This document shows, in pieces, positions 1-8,834 of a DNA stretch of 64,000 bases. A program made the position numbers and the translations under genes. The stretch is from the NCBI RefSeq assembly GCF_001425445.1, contig NZ_LMQU01000009.1, positions 17,817 to 81,816 on the forward strand, in the 5' to 3' direction. The notes under the pieces were generated by a model. The model was given only the letters and a program-made list of their open reading frames with translations. It did not search any database and was not told the origin of the DNA. Every line of letters starts with the position of its first letter. The first letter of the stretch is position 1. Origin of the DNA: Devosia sp. Leaf420 (lineage in GTDB: Bacteria > Pseudomonadota > Alphaproteobacteria > Rhizobiales > Devosiaceae).

Positions 1-102
1 AATCCGGGCAAGATCGAGCTGGAACTGATCGAGGTGCAGACCGGGTCTTATCTCGGGGAAGACGATATCATCCGCATCGAGGATGAGTTCGGGCGGAATT
101 GA
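1..102 (+). CDS. C-terminal end of a ManC-like mannose-1-phosphate guanylyltransferase (partial)
   Basis: Only the last 33 codons are inside the window, open from base 1 to a TGA at 100-102. The visible end ([20 protein letters not shown], then DDIIRIED) is the type-II cupin tail typical of bifunctional mannose-1-phosphate guanylyltransferase/mannose-6-phosphate isomerase, which makes GDP-mannose for exopolysaccharide. The match rests on this short cupin motif alone, so a stand-alone phosphomannose isomerase or another sugar-phosphate cupin is possible. A palindromic repeat follows directly. Confidence 0.6.
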   Translation, partial: NPGKIELELIEVQTGSYLGEDDIIRIEDEFGRN

Positions 103-121
103 CCGCAGCGTCTGCCGAAGG

Positions 122-165
122 CCCCCTCACCCGGCCTTCGGCCGACCTCTCCCCAGAGGGAGAGG
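122..165. repeat. Palindromic intergenic repeat, family A, single copy
   Basis: This stretch contains CCCCTCACCC, a GGCC-TTC-GGCC stem-loop, ACCTCTCCCC and a final AGAGGGAGAGG. The same order of motifs recurs as an inverted pair at 60889-61013. It lies between the ends of two convergent genes, as REP-like elements usually do. It has no T-run, so I do not call it a terminator. Confidence 0.6.
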
Positions 166-193
166 TGTCGCTGCGCGACTTTAAATGGTCTCG

Positions 194-1588
194 TCAGCAG
201 GCGACGACGTTGACCGCCAGGCCGCCTTGGCTGGTTTCCTTGTATTTTTCGCTCATGTCGAGGCCGGTCTGGCGCATGGTTTCGATGCAGGCGTCGAGGG
301 GGACGGCGTGGATGCCGTCGCCTTTGAGGGCGAGGGAGGCGGCGGTGACGGCCTTAACCGCGCCAAAGGCGTTGCGCTCGATGCAGGGGATTTGCACCAG
401 GCCGCCGACGGGGTCGCAGGTCATGCCGAGGTGATGTTCGAGCGCGATCTCGGCGGCGTTTTCGATTTGCTCGGGGCTGCCGCCCCAAATGGCGCAGAGG
501 CCGGCGGCGGCCATGGCCGAGGCGGAGCCGACTTCGCCCTGGCAGCCGACTTCGGCGCCCGAAATCGAGGCATTGTGCTTGAGGATGCCGCCGATGGCGG
601 CGGCGGTCAGCAGAAAATCCCGGATGGCAGCCTGGCCCATGCCGGACTGGAATTGCACGGCATAACGCAGCACCGCGGGGATGACGCCGGCGGCGCCATT
701 GGTCGGGGCGGTGACCACGCGGCCGCCAGCGGCGTTTTCCTCATTGACCGCCATGGCAAAAAGACTGAGCCAATCATTGCCGCTCAAGGGGTCGATTTCA
801 TTCCGCTGCCAGCGGGCGGCGAGTTGGCTATGGAGGGCCTTGGCGCGCCGCCGGACTTTTAAGCCCCCGGGCAAGATGCCGTCCTGCGCCAAGCCACGAT
901 CGATGCAATTGGTCATGGCAGACCAGATATCGTCGAGGCCCTTGTCGAGCTGCTGGCGGGAAAGTCGCGCTTCCTCATTGGCGCGCTTCATGGCGGCAAT
1001 GGAGAGGCCGGAGCGCCGGGCCATGTCGAGCATTTTGGCCGCATTGGCGAAGGGCCAAGGGGTGTCCTGCGGCGGCGCGGTGTCAGCTTTGAGGGCCGAC
1101 AATTCGTCCTGGCTGACGACGAAACCACCGCCGATGGAAAAATAAGCGCGCCGGAGGAGCAGTTGGCCATCGGTATCGAAGGCACAAAACTGCATGCCAT
1201 TGGGATGGCCGGGGAGGGGACTTTTGGTATCGAGGACGAGATCGACGGCCGGCCGGAAGCGATAACTGGGGTGACCGGGCGGATTGATGCGGCCGCTGTG
1301 CCGGACCTCTTCGATGATGGCGTCCATGCGGTCTGGGTCGATGTCGCGTGGGTTTTCACCGGCAAGGCCCAGGATGACGGCGCGATCGCTGCCATGGCCG
1401 ATGCCGGTAAAGGCGAGCGAGCCGTGAAGGCTGGCGGTAATGGCGGCCGGCGTGGCGCTGCGAGCGCGGGGCCAATTGCCGTCTTTGAGTTCGGACAGAA
1501 ATCGTCCAGCGGCGGACATCGGACCCATGGTGTGGGAACTCGAGGGGCCGATGCCGATCTTGAAGACGTCAAAGACTGAAAGGAACAT
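194..1588 (-). CDS. sdaA: L-serine ammonia-lyase, single-chain iron-sulfur type
   Basis: A 464-residue protein, the usual length for one-chain L-serine dehydratase, which deaminates L-serine to pyruvate and ammonia in the cytoplasm. The N-terminal beta domain opens with SVFDVFKIGIGPSSSHTMGP. The alpha domain carries Cys349, Cys391 and Cys402, which match the three [4Fe-4S] ligands of the family in position and context (GAEVGCQGEVG, MTCDPVGG, IPCIERN). The last residue is Cys464, as in family members whose C-terminal Cys reaches into the active site. I chose the ATG at 1588, preceded by AAGGTG, because an upstream in-frame extension of 42 residues has no family character. It ends convergently with the ManC-like gene. 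Confidence 0.95.
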   Translation of the reverse strand: MFLSVFDVFKIGIGPSSSHTMGPMSAAGRFLSELKDGNWPRARSATPAAITASLHGSLAFTGIGHGSDRAVILGLAGENPRDIDPDRMDAIIEEVRHSGRINPPGHPSYRFRPAVDLVLDTKSPLPGHPNGMQFCAFDTDGQLLLRRAYFSIGGGFVVSQDELSALKADTAPPQDTPWPFANAAKMLDMARRSGLSIAAMKRANEEARLSRQQLDKGLDDIWSAMTNCIDRGLAQDGILPGGLKVRRRAKALHSQLAARWQRNEIDPLSGNDWLSLFAMAVNEENAAGGRVVTAPTNGAAGVIPAVLRYAVQFQSGMGQAAIRDFLLTAAAIGGILKHNASISGAEVGCQGEVGSASAMAAAGLCAIWGGSPEQIENAAEIALEHHLGMTCDPVGGLVQIPCIERNAFGAVKAVTAASLALKGDGIHAVPLDACIETMRQTGLDMSEKYKETSQGGLAVNVVAC

Positions 1589-1729
1589 GGCGCACCTTAG
1601 CCAAAGGCGGCGCCACCTGCAAAGCCAGAGGATTGTTTCGGAATCGGCAACGGAGCGTGGCGGGAGGCGGAGATTGCCTTGTCTGTGCGCCTGCCGATAT
1701 CGGTGGGACGACAAAGAAGGAGACGCATT

Positions 1730-2329
1730 ATGGCTTCATACCAATTCCGCAGCGCCGAAGGCAGCACGGCTGAGGCTCCGCTGATCCTGCTTTTTCACGG
1801 CACGGGCGGAGATGAAAACCAGTTCTTCGAGCTTGCCGCGCAACTCGTGCCCGATGCTGCGCGCGTCGCGCCGCGTGGTGATGTCAGTGAGCAGGGGGCT
1901 TTGCGTTATTTCCGCCGCACGGGCGAAGGTGTCTATGACATGGCCGACTTGGCACAGCGGACCGAAGCCATGGCGAAATTCGTGCGCGAGCAGATCGCGG
2001 CGCGAAAACCCTCGAAGGTTTTGGGGCTCGGCTATTCTAATGGCGCCAATATTCTCGCCTCGGTGCAATTTGCGGCGCCGGACCTGTTCGATGCTACGGT
2101 GCTGATGCATCCGCTTATTCCCTTTGCGCCGCAAAAGGCCGATTTCTCCGGACGGCGGGTGCTGCTGACCGCGGGCCGGCGCGATCCGATTGCGCCGGCG
2201 CAAATGACGGAAAAACTGGCCGACTATTTTCGCGGCAATGGCGCCGGAACGGAGCTCGTCTGGCACGAAGGCGGGCATGAAATCCGGCAGGAAGAGCTGC
2301 TGGCGGCGCAGACATTTCTCTCGGCTTGA
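1730..2329 (+). CDS. Phospholipase/carboxylesterase-family alpha/beta hydrolase
   Basis: A 199-residue single-domain hydrolase without a signal peptide, so probably cytoplasmic. The oxyanion region LFHGTGGDEN (22-30) and the nucleophile elbow GYSNG, with Ser103, are clear. Asp152 in GRRDPIAP and His183 in EGGHEI complete a catalytic triad. Its length and motifs fit the YpfH/MhqD carboxylesterase group. The substrate cannot be read from sequence. The ATG at 1730 follows a good AAGGAG. The next gene starts 72 bp downstream with its own ribosome binding site. Confidence 0.85.
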   Translation: MASYQFRSAEGSTAEAPLILLFHGTGGDENQFFELAAQLVPDAARVAPRGDVSEQGALRYFRRTGEGVYDMADLAQRTEAMAKFVREQIAARKPSKVLGLGYSNGANILASVQFAAPDLFDATVLMHPLIPFAPQKADFSGRRVLLTAGRRDPIAPAQMTEKLADYFRGNGAGTELVWHEGGHEIRQEELLAAQTFLSA

Positions 2330-2401
2330 GTGTGGCGGCGGGGGTTGACGGGGCGGACGGAACTGGGGCCAATCGGGGCCAGTCAATTCCGGAGGATGGG
2401 A

Positions 2402-3451
2402 ATGTCTCGTCACCTCGCTCTGCTTGCCCTCGCCCTTTCCGTCACGCCAGCCTTGCCCAATGTTGCGGTGCAGGCGGCGAGCTTTGATTGCGCCAAGGCG
2501 TCGACACCATTCGAAAAAGCCATCTGTGCAAGCGACGGGCTTTCGGCGGCGGACGAGCGGCTGGCGAAGAGCTATGCGACGGCGATTGGTGGGCTTTCCG
2601 ACAAGGCCTTGGCCGGGGTCCGCGACGACCAGCGCGCCTGGCTCGATTTTGCGCAGCAATCCTGTTCGCCGGATGCAAAGCCGCTCACGACCGGCACCTA
2701 TGGCGAGAACGCGCAGCAGTGCCTGATCAACCTGTTCAACGGCCGCAGCGGCGTTTTGGAATCAAGCCGCATGATCAATGGCATGCGGTTTTACCCGCGG
2801 GCGCACTATGCGGCCATGCCCGATCCCAACGCCGAGGACGAGGAAGACGCACCATGGGCGGTGGCTCAGCACGAATTGAGCTACGTGCAGCTCGATGCCG
2901 AAGAGCCATTCGCGGCGGCGTTCAACACGTTCGTCGAGGCGGAAGCCAATAAGCTTTCCGACATTGCCGGTGGGGATGGGTCCGAGCAGGACGTCGAATC
3001 CGATGCGACGAGCGACACCAGCAATTCCATCGAGGTGAAGGAGGTCGGTGGCAACCAGATCTCGCTCGATGTCACCACTTACTGGTATGGCCACGGGGCG
3101 GCCCACGGCAATTATGGGCTGACCTATTTGCACTATCTCCGCGAAGAAGATCGGGCCCTCGAGGCCAAGGATATTTTCACCGGCAAGCGCTGGCAGGCCG
3201 CGCTGCTCGATCTCACCGTCGACGCGCTCAAGGACGAGCATGGCGAAAACCTGATGCTGGACGATACGTCCTATATCGCCGATGCAGTCGCCGATCCCTC
3301 GCGTTGGGATCTCTCCGACCCCTATGCTTTGATCCTGCAATTCGAGCCCTATGAAGTTTCGGCCTATGCCTATGGCGCGCCGACGGCGCGGGTGAGCTGG
3401 GAGAAATTGCAGCCCTATCTCTCCGAGACTGCGGATCAGGTGCGCTACTGA
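2402..3451 (+). CDS. Exported protein with LprI-like N-terminal domain and DUF3298-like C-terminal domain
   Basis: 349 residues. Residues 1-26 form a signal peptide. Residues about 30-95 resemble the lysozyme-inhibitor LprI N-terminal domain (DUF1311): FDCAKASTPFEKAICAS, then a helix ending DDQRAWL, with paired cysteines. The C-terminal half, with GHGAAHGNYGLTYLHY and DIFTGKRWQAALLDL, resembles the DUF3298/RsiV-type domain. This architecture is that of periplasmic or lipoprotein-like envelope proteins. A role in lysozyme binding is only suggested by the family. The start at 2402 follows GGAGG. The stop overlaps the next start as TGATG, so the two are translationally coupled. Confidence 0.75.
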   Translation: MSRHLALLALALSVTPALPNVAVQAASFDCAKASTPFEKAICASDGLSAADERLAKSYATAIGGLSDKALAGVRDDQRAWLDFAQQSCSPDAKPLTTGTYGENAQQCLINLFNGRSGVLESSRMINGMRFYPRAHYAAMPDPNAEDEEDAPWAVAQHELSYVQLDAEEPFAAAFNTFVEAEANKLSDIAGGDGSEQDVESDATSDTSNSIEVKEVGGNQISLDVTTYWYGHGAAHGNYGLTYLHYLREEDRALEAKDIFTGKRWQAALLDLTVDALKDEHGENLMLDDTSYIADAVADPSRWDLSDPYALILQFEPYEVSAYAYGAPTARVSWEKLQPYLSETADQVRY

Positions 3452-3846
3452 TGAGCGATATTCTCCATCACATGATCGCCTCCGGCCCGCAGCGGGTGGC
3501 GCCCTTTAGCCATGCGGTCGAAGCCAAAGGTTTTGTTTTCGTCACCGGGCAGATGCCGACTGATCCCGCGGCGCCGAATGCGCCGCTGGCGGAGGGAATC
3601 GAGGCGCAGACGCAGCGGGTGGTCGAGAACCTGAAAATCGTGCTGGGTGGCATCGGTCTCAGCCTTGCCGACGTGACCATGGCGCGGATCTATCTCACCG
3701 AATTCGAACGCGATTATGCCGCGCTCAATGCCCTCTGGCCGACATTCTTCGAGCCGGGAAAGCTGCCGGCGCGAACGACTGTGGGCGTGACAGCGCTGGC
3801 CGTTGGCGCTTTGGTCGAGATCGATCTCGTCGCGCGGCGGCCCTAA
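3451..3846 (+). CDS. RidA/YjgF-family imine deaminase
   Basis: 131 residues, the normal RidA size. The family removes reactive enamine/imine intermediates formed by PLP enzymes such as serine/threonine dehydratases. VTGQMPTD (31-38) and the active-site strand with Arg108 (ARTTVGV) and Glu123 match the catalytic Arg and Glu of E. coli RidA. An L-serine dehydratase lies 1.9 kb away on the other strand; it is an iron-sulfur and not a PLP enzyme, so the link is weak. The start overlaps the upstream stop by one base. Confidence 0.9.
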   Translation: MSDILHHMIASGPQRVAPFSHAVEAKGFVFVTGQMPTDPAAPNAPLAEGIEAQTQRVVENLKIVLGGIGLSLADVTMARIYLTEFERDYAALNALWPTFFEPGKLPARTTVGVTALAVGALVEIDLVARRP

Positions 3847-3978
3847 GCTTGAGGGGATGGCGGCGCTTGTTTGCCTTTCGCCAGACTTGCATCAGACCAA
3901 TAGGTTGCACGCAGGAAGCGGCTGGCGGGAGGCCGCCAGAAAGTGCTAAGGGCTGGCCGAACGGCTGAGGAGCGCGCG

Positions 3979-4920
3979 ATGTTTGTTGTGGGTGGGGAAA
4001 GTCTGGTTGATCTGGTGCCGGTATCGGCAGAGCCGGGCGCCGAAATTCTGGCCTTGCCCGGCGGCTCACCCTTCAATTGCGCCATTGCCCTTGCCAAGCT
4101 CGGCAACGAGACCGGATTTTTGTGCCCCATCAGCACGGATCAGTATGGCGACATGCTGCTCGCGCCTCTTGCCGAGGCTGGCGTGACCCTGCTGATGACC
4201 GACCGCGTCGCGGAGCCCACCACCAAGGCCGTGATCACCTTCAACGCCAAGATGCAGGCGAGTTACGTCTTCGAGCGTGGGGCCGATCGCGCTTTCACCC
4301 AGGACGGGCTGATGGCGGCCTTGCCGCACGAGATCGAACTTTACCAGATCGGTGGCTTTGCACCGATGCTGGAGGAGGATTGGGCCAAGTGGCTCCCGGT
4401 CGTAAAAGCGGCGATCGGGCGTGGCGCCACCATTTCCTTCGACATCAATGTGCGCAAGGTCGACGACGAAGACGGCTATCGCCGCCGCCTCGAAGATTTT
4501 CTCGATCTCGCCCACATCATCAAATTGTCCGAGGAAGATCACGACTGGCTCGAGCCCGGTGTGACGATCGAAGAGCACGCCAAAATGCTGCTCGACCGGC
4601 CCAACTGCGAATTGGTCGTGGTGACCCTCGGCGAGCACGGTTCGCGCGCGTTTTCCAATGTCGCCGAGGGCAAAGCCGGCATTTATGCGCCGCCGGTTTT
4701 CGGTGACACTGTGGGTGCGGGCGATAGCTTGATGGCAGGCATCCTGACCTGGCTTCACGAAACCGGCGCGCTCAAGCTCGGCCAATTGGGACAGCTCGAT
4801 CAGGCGGCGCTTGAAACGACACTGCGCTTCGGCGCCGTGGTCGCCGGGCTCAATTGCGCACAAAAAGGCTGCAAGCCGCCAACCCGCGCCGAAGTCGATG
4901 CCGTCCTCTCGCGCAGTTGA
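3979..4920 (+). CDS. PfkB-family carbohydrate kinase, probably fructokinase
   Basis: A 313-residue ribokinase/PfkB fold. The N-terminal signature GGSPFNCAIALAKLG starts at residue 28 and the C-terminal signature DTVGAGDS at 243-250, with Asp249 as catalytic base. SFDINVR in the middle is also typical. Length and motifs fit fructokinase, but the sugar specificity of this family cannot be read reliably from sequence. The start at 3979 follows GAGGAG. Flanking genes do not point to a pathway. Confidence 0.85.
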   Translation: MFVVGGESLVDLVPVSAEPGAEILALPGGSPFNCAIALAKLGNETGFLCPISTDQYGDMLLAPLAEAGVTLLMTDRVAEPTTKAVITFNAKMQASYVFERGADRAFTQDGLMAALPHEIELYQIGGFAPMLEEDWAKWLPVVKAAIGRGATISFDINVRKVDDEDGYRRRLEDFLDLAHIIKLSEEDHDWLEPGVTIEEHAKMLLDRPNCELVVVTLGEHGSRAFSNVAEGKAGIYAPPVFGDTVGAGDSLMAGILTWLHETGALKLGQLGQLDQAALETTLRFGAVVAGLNCAQKGCKPPTRAEVDAVLSRS

Positions 4921-4987
4921 CCACTGATACCATTGCGGTTTTTCGCTCACTCTGGTGTGATCGCTTTAGCGTCAACCGGGGTTTGTC

Positions 4988-5863
4988 ATGAAAAAGCGTT
5001 GGGTGGTCCTCGGGGCCGTCGTGGTGGTGGGAGCGGCAACTGCCGCCTATTTCCTCAAGCCGGTGACGGGGCCAGCGCGTGATCTGAGCCTGGCTGGCGA
5101 TGTGACGCGCGGCCAGTATGCCATGCGTCTCGGCGGCTGCGTTGCTTGCCACACCAATGCCGCTGCAGGCGGCGCGGAACTGGCCGGTGGCGCGGGGCTC
5201 GTGACGCAATTCGGAACATTCGTGCCGCCCAATATTACCTCCGACCCCAATGTCGGTATCGGAAACTGGACGGTCGAGCAGTTCTCTGCCGCAATGAGCG
5301 ACGGCATGGGGCCACAGGGACACCTCTACCCCGCTTTTCCTTATGAAAATTACACGCTGATGAGCGACCAGGAGATCGTTGATCTCTATGCGGCGCTGAT
5401 GGCGACCGAGCCGGTGACGACGCCGGCGGCCCAGAGCCAAATCCCGTTCCCTTTCAATGTGCGCTTGCTGATGGCCGGCTGGAAGAACCTCTTCTTCTCG
5501 CCGCATCGCTTCGAGCCGGAGGCTGGACGCGACGATGTCTATAATCGCGGCAAATATCTCGCGACCGGCCCGGCGCATTGCGTCGCTTGCCACACGCCAC
5601 GCAATGCCTTGGGTGCGCTCGAATGGAACCAGGCCTTTGCCGGCTCGCCAGGCGGCACCGGCGGCAAGGCACCGGCGCTGACGCGCGCGGCATTGGTCGA
5701 AGCGGGCTACGACGTAGAGACACTGGCCCAGACACTGCAGGACGGTTTCACCCCGGGCTTCGACGTTCTCGGCGGCCCGATGGGCGAAGTGATCGCCGAT
5801 GGAACATCGTTCTGGACCCCGGAAGACCGGACGGCGGTGGCGACGTATTTGTTGGCGGAGTGA
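4988..5863 (+). CDS. Membrane-anchored diheme cytochrome c
   Basis: 291 residues. An N-terminal hydrophobic segment (5-22) follows MKKRW and serves as uncleaved anchor or signal. Two CxxCH heme-binding sites, C51VACH55 and C198VACH202, define two cytochrome c domains in the periplasm. The spacing and motifs such as YPAFPYENYTLM and FSPHRFEPEAGRDDVYNRGKYLATGPAHC resemble the cytochrome subunits of PQQ- or flavin-linked membrane dehydrogenases. No dehydrogenase subunit lies next to it, so its electron donor is unknown. Confidence 0.88.
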   Translation: MKKRWVVLGAVVVVGAATAAYFLKPVTGPARDLSLAGDVTRGQYAMRLGGCVACHTNAAAGGAELAGGAGLVTQFGTFVPPNITSDPNVGIGNWTVEQFSAAMSDGMGPQGHLYPAFPYENYTLMSDQEIVDLYAALMATEPVTTPAAQSQIPFPFNVRLLMAGWKNLFFSPHRFEPEAGRDDVYNRGKYLATGPAHCVACHTPRNALGALEWNQAFAGSPGGTGGKAPALTRAALVEAGYDVETLAQTLQDGFTPGFDVLGGPMGEVIADGTSFWTPEDRTAVATYLLAE

Positions 5864-5869
5864 TCGAGG

Positions 5870-6610
5870 CTAAGGAGCGCTTAGGTGCTTGGCAATGAAT
5901 TGCTGGCGGTGCCAAGCCACTGCGTCTTGGTCGAGGGCCGCCAGACTTTTTAGAAGCAGCTTGCCCTTTGGATTGACCGTAGCCGCGAAGTCGGGCGTGG
6001 CGGCGAACAAATCGACGACGATCTGCAGGTTTGGACCGATCGTCCAGTCGAAGGTCTTGAAGAGTTCAGATGCTTCGCTATCGAGGAAAAGCAGATTGTT
6101 GACGTGCAGTGTTCCGCCGTCCTGCATGGGACGAATGAAGGTGGCGACGCCGTTATCGGTTGCGATGCCGGAGAAGCTACAAACGCCCCTTTGATCCCGT
6201 TTGACCTGCGCGAGCACGCGGCCCAAGGTCTCGGATATGAAACTTGCGCCGAGGGCGTCTTGTGCGTTTTTGATGCCTGTGACCTTTGAGATGATTTCTT
6301 CGTACACATCATCGGGGATCTGATCGATTCTGGGCGCTGCCGGCGCTTGGTCTCTGAACGGTATGGGCTCCGCGAACGGGCTTATGTTCTTGAGATGAAC
6401 ATAGCTCTCCCCACCCTCATTGCTGAAAAAGTCGATTTCGCCCAGAGCAATGTAGCCCGCCATGAAGGAAGGCCCCAGCTCCGCGAGGATCGCAAGCTCG
6501 CCAAGTCTGTGAGAGAAATTTACCTCGTCGTCGAGCGTGCAAGGAAATGCGCGAGAACTGCCAAGTTCAAGAATCTCACCAACTTGCGTGTAGACAACCA
6601 GTTTGGACAA
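5870..6610 (-). CDS. Hypothetical protein with a C-terminal domain like HNH_2 nuclease but lacking its key residues
   Basis: 246 residues from a TTG at 6610, preceded by GGAG nine bases upstream; no ATG gives a better start. The C-terminal third follows the order of the HNH_2 nuclease domain: C144SFSG, then ATFIRP (156-161), GGTLHVNNLLFL (165-176) and SELFKTFDWTIGPN (181-194). In active members the second block reads AHIRP and the last has HxLF. Here Phe158 and Ser181 stand where the two histidines would be, and NG has become NL. The N-terminal half is unfamiliar. The gene is visibly less GC-rich than its neighbours and has no operon partner, which suggests transfer. The domain assignment is my alignment by eye. 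Confidence 0.5.
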   Translation of the reverse strand: MSKLVVYTQVGEILELGSSRAFPCTLDDEVNFSHRLGELAILAELGPSFMAGYIALGEIDFFSNEGGESYVHLKNISPFAEPIPFRDQAPAAPRIDQIPDDVYEEIISKVTGIKNAQDALGASFISETLGRVLAQVKRDQRGVCSFSGIATDNGVATFIRPMQDGGTLHVNNLLFLDSEASELFKTFDWTIGPNLQIVVDLFAATPDFAATVNPKGKLLLKSLAALDQDAVAWHRQQFIAKHLSAP

Positions 6611-6699
6611 GGGGCAGTGCTCCGCGGATCTGACCGCGAAGCACCATATAGTCTCGGTTATAGTACGTACATGATTGTACCTATAGGCGATCTCATCGC

Positions 6700-7551
6700 C
6701 TAAGCCTCGTAAGCCTTCACATTCTGCTTCTGCTCGCCGAGGCCCTCGATGCCGAGGTGCATGACGTTGCCGGGTTTGAGCCAGACGGGGGCGGGCTTGA
6801 TGCCCATGCCGACGCCGGGTGGGGTGCCCGTGGTGATGATGTCGCCGGGCTGGAGGCTCATGAACTGGCTGACATAGGAAACGACCTTGGCAACGCCAAA
6901 GATCATCGTCTTGGTCGAGCCGTTCTGGTATCGGTGGCCGTCGACTTCGAGCCACATGGAGAGGTTCTGCGGATCGGCCACTTCGTCCTTGGTGACGAGC
7001 CAGGGGCCGATAGGGCCAAACGTGTCGGCGCCCTTGCCCTTGTCCCAGGTGCCGCCACGTTCGGTCTGGAAGTGGCGCTCGGAGACGTCGTTGCAGACGC
7101 AATAGCCGGCGACGTGATCGAGCGCATCGGCTTCTTCGACGTAGCGCGCTTCCTTGCCGATGACCACGGCCAGTTCGACTTCCCAATCGGGCTTGATGGC
7201 ATTTTTGGGAATAATGACATCGTCATTGGGGCCGATGACGGCGCTGGTGGCCTTCATGAAGATGATCGGCTCTTCCGGAATTTTAGCGCCGGTTTCGGCG
7301 GCATGGTCGGCGTAGTTGAGGCCGATGCAGATGAATTTGCCGACATTGGCGACGCAGGGGCCGATGCGCTCGGACGCGTCGAGCTTGGGCAGGAGGTCGA
7401 TATCCGTGCCGGCGATCTTGGCGAGGCCTTCGGGGAGGAGCGTTGAGCCGCCGATATCGCCGACCACGCCGGTGAGGTCGCGGATCGAGCCATCTTGGGC
7501 GAGAATGGCGGGCTTTTCGGAACCCTTGGGGCCGACGCGGAGCAGTTTCAT
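6700..7551 (-). CDS. Fumarylacetoacetate hydrolase-family enzyme, possibly a 2,4-diketo-3-deoxy-sugar-acid hydrolase
   Basis: 283 residues, typical of FAH/MhpD-type enzymes that cut C-C bonds in beta-diketo acids with a divalent metal. FICIGLNYADHAAETG, PDWEVELAVVIGKEARYV and TGTPPGVGMG contain the acidic metal ligands and active-site loops. Members of this group act as ureidoglycolate lyase-like proteins or as 2,4-diketo-3-deoxy-L-fuconate/rhamnonate hydrolases. Its neighbours, a FucU mutarotase and an FCD/GntR regulator, favour the sugar-acid role; that is inference. It is the last gene of an apparent regulator-fucU-hydrolase operon, 82 bp after fucU. The ATG at 7551 follows AGAGGA. Confidence 0.8.
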   Translation of the reverse strand: MKLLRVGPKGSEKPAILAQDGSIRDLTGVVGDIGGSTLLPEGLAKIAGTDIDLLPKLDASERIGPCVANVGKFICIGLNYADHAAETGAKIPEEPIIFMKATSAVIGPNDDVIIPKNAIKPDWEVELAVVIGKEARYVEEADALDHVAGYCVCNDVSERHFQTERGGTWDKGKGADTFGPIGPWLVTKDEVADPQNLSMWLEVDGHRYQNGSTKTMIFGVAKVVSYVSQFMSLQPGDIITTGTPPGVGMGIKPAPVWLKPGNVMHLGIEGLGEQKQNVKAYEA

Positions 7552-7633
7552 TGGCAAAAATCCTCTTCTGTGTCGCCTGTCGATGGAGGCGGGTGGTCTT
7601 GGTGTCGAGCGCGACTTTCGTTCGCCGCGGTGG

Positions 7634-8068
7634 TCAGGCCTTGGGGCGGATGATGCCCTTTTTCAGGATTATATTGGCGTAGAGCCGGTGTTCGCCGGTC
7701 TGGACGACGGCGACGGCTTTTTTGGCGCGATCATAAAAGGCGAAGCGTTCGATCGTTGAAAAACTCTTGGCCGGTTCGTGACGGCGGATGATCTCTTCGA
7801 AGGTGTCGTAGATGGGCTCGCGCTGTGAGGGATGATCGACAACGGCCATGCCGATAGCGGTCTCCTCGACGAATTCATCGAGCGGCATGAGCGTCAGTAT
7901 GGCCTCGAGCATGTCGGTCGCCGAGATGCCGTCGGCGCGGTGAACGTTGGGCCCAAGAAATTCGGCGGGGAAATTGGCATCAGCGATGACGATCTCATCG
8001 CCATGGCCCATGGCGCGGAGGGTGGTGAGGAGTTCTGGGCCCAGAATGGGCGGAATGAGCTTGAGCAT
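7634..8068 (-). CDS. fucU: RbsD/FucU-family sugar mutarotase (L-fucose mutarotase-like)
   Basis: 144 residues. FucU-type mutarotases interconvert alpha and beta anomers of L-fucose. GHGDEIVIADANFPA at the N-terminus and LYANIILKKGII at the C-terminus are the two family signatures, with the active-site His in GHGDE. It starts 15 bp after the stop of the GntR-family gene, so both are probably co-transcribed with the FAH hydrolase downstream. L-fucose is the substrate suggested by closest resemblance; another 6-deoxy sugar or ribose is possible. Confidence 0.85.
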   Translation of the reverse strand: MLKLIPPILGPELLTTLRAMGHGDEIVIADANFPAEFLGPNVHRADGISATDMLEAILTLMPLDEFVEETAIGMAVVDHPSQREPIYDTFEEIIRRHEPAKSFSTIERFAFYDRAKKAVAVVQTGEHRLYANIILKKGIIRPKA

Positions 8069-8083
8069 TTTATCTCCAAAAGA

Positions 8084-8833
8084 TCAGCCGAAGGGGAAGT
8101 CGCCATGGTCGAGCGCGCCTTCGGCGCCATCGGCAAACATTTGCGGGTGCTCGCGGGCGAAAGCGAAGAGCTCGACCATGACGGCATCGATATGGGCGCG
8201 GATGGCAGCGATGGCCTGCGGCGTGTCGCCGGCGACGATGCCATCGAGAATGGCCTGATGCTCGGCGATGGTGAGGGCAAGACGGCGCGGCGTGATGATC
8301 AGCCGGCGGGCGCGGTCGAGATTGGCGCGGGCCTTGTCGATGATGGCCTTGACCTTGGTCATCCGCATCGAGCGGAAGATGAGGTCGTGAAAATCGATGT
8401 CGATCTGGTGGAAAGTTTCGCTATCGTCACGCGCGGCAGCGGCGCGCTGATCGGTCATGTTGGCCTGGAGCGCAGCGACCAATTCGGCATCGTGCCGGCC
8501 GATGAGAACGCGCAGAGCCTCGCTTTCGAGGCCCTTGCGGATCAACATATATTCGCGCACGTCGGCGATGCGGACGAGGGAAACGGTGGAGCCGCGCTGG
8601 GGCGCGATGTCGACGAGGCCCTCTTCGGCAAGCCGCGCAAAGGCCTCGCTGACGGGGAAGCGCGAAACGTCGAAATGGGCGCAGATACCTGCCTTATCGA
8701 GCACTGTGCCCGGCGGGAGCGCCAGCGTGACAATGGCCTGCCGCAGGGCCTGCGTTACCTCGGCAGTCACATTGCCGCGCGCTAAGGTCGGCGGCCGTGT
8801 CAAAAAAGAATAAGAACTTGTATGGTTGTTCAT
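8084..8833 (-). CDS. GntR-family transcriptional regulator, FCD (FadR) subfamily
   Basis: 249 residues. The N-terminal winged helix (about 20-90) contains VTQALRQAIVTLALPPGTVLD and VSRFPVSEAFARLAEEGLV. The C-terminal alpha-helical FCD domain (about 95-230) holds the ligand and metal site: Asp and His in DIDFHDLIF, and further His in EHQAIL and RAHIDAV. FCD regulators usually bind sugar acids or hydroxy acids. The palindrome CTAACATGTTAG starts only one base upstream of the ATG, where a Shine-Dalgarno would be expected and none is seen. This suggests autoregulation and perhaps a leaderless or very short-leader message. It is divergent from the UxaA-type gene. Confidence 0.9.
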   Translation of the reverse strand: MNNHTSSYSFLTRPPTLARGNVTAEVTQALRQAIVTLALPPGTVLDKAGICAHFDVSRFPVSEAFARLAEEGLVDIAPQRGSTVSLVRIADVREYMLIRKGLESEALRVLIGRHDAELVAALQANMTDQRAAAARDDSETFHQIDIDFHDLIFRSMRMTKVKAIIDKARANLDRARRLIITPRRLALTIAEHQAILDGIVAGDTPQAIAAIRAHIDAVMVELFAFAREHPQMFADGAEGALDHGDFPFG

Positions 8834-8834
8834 G

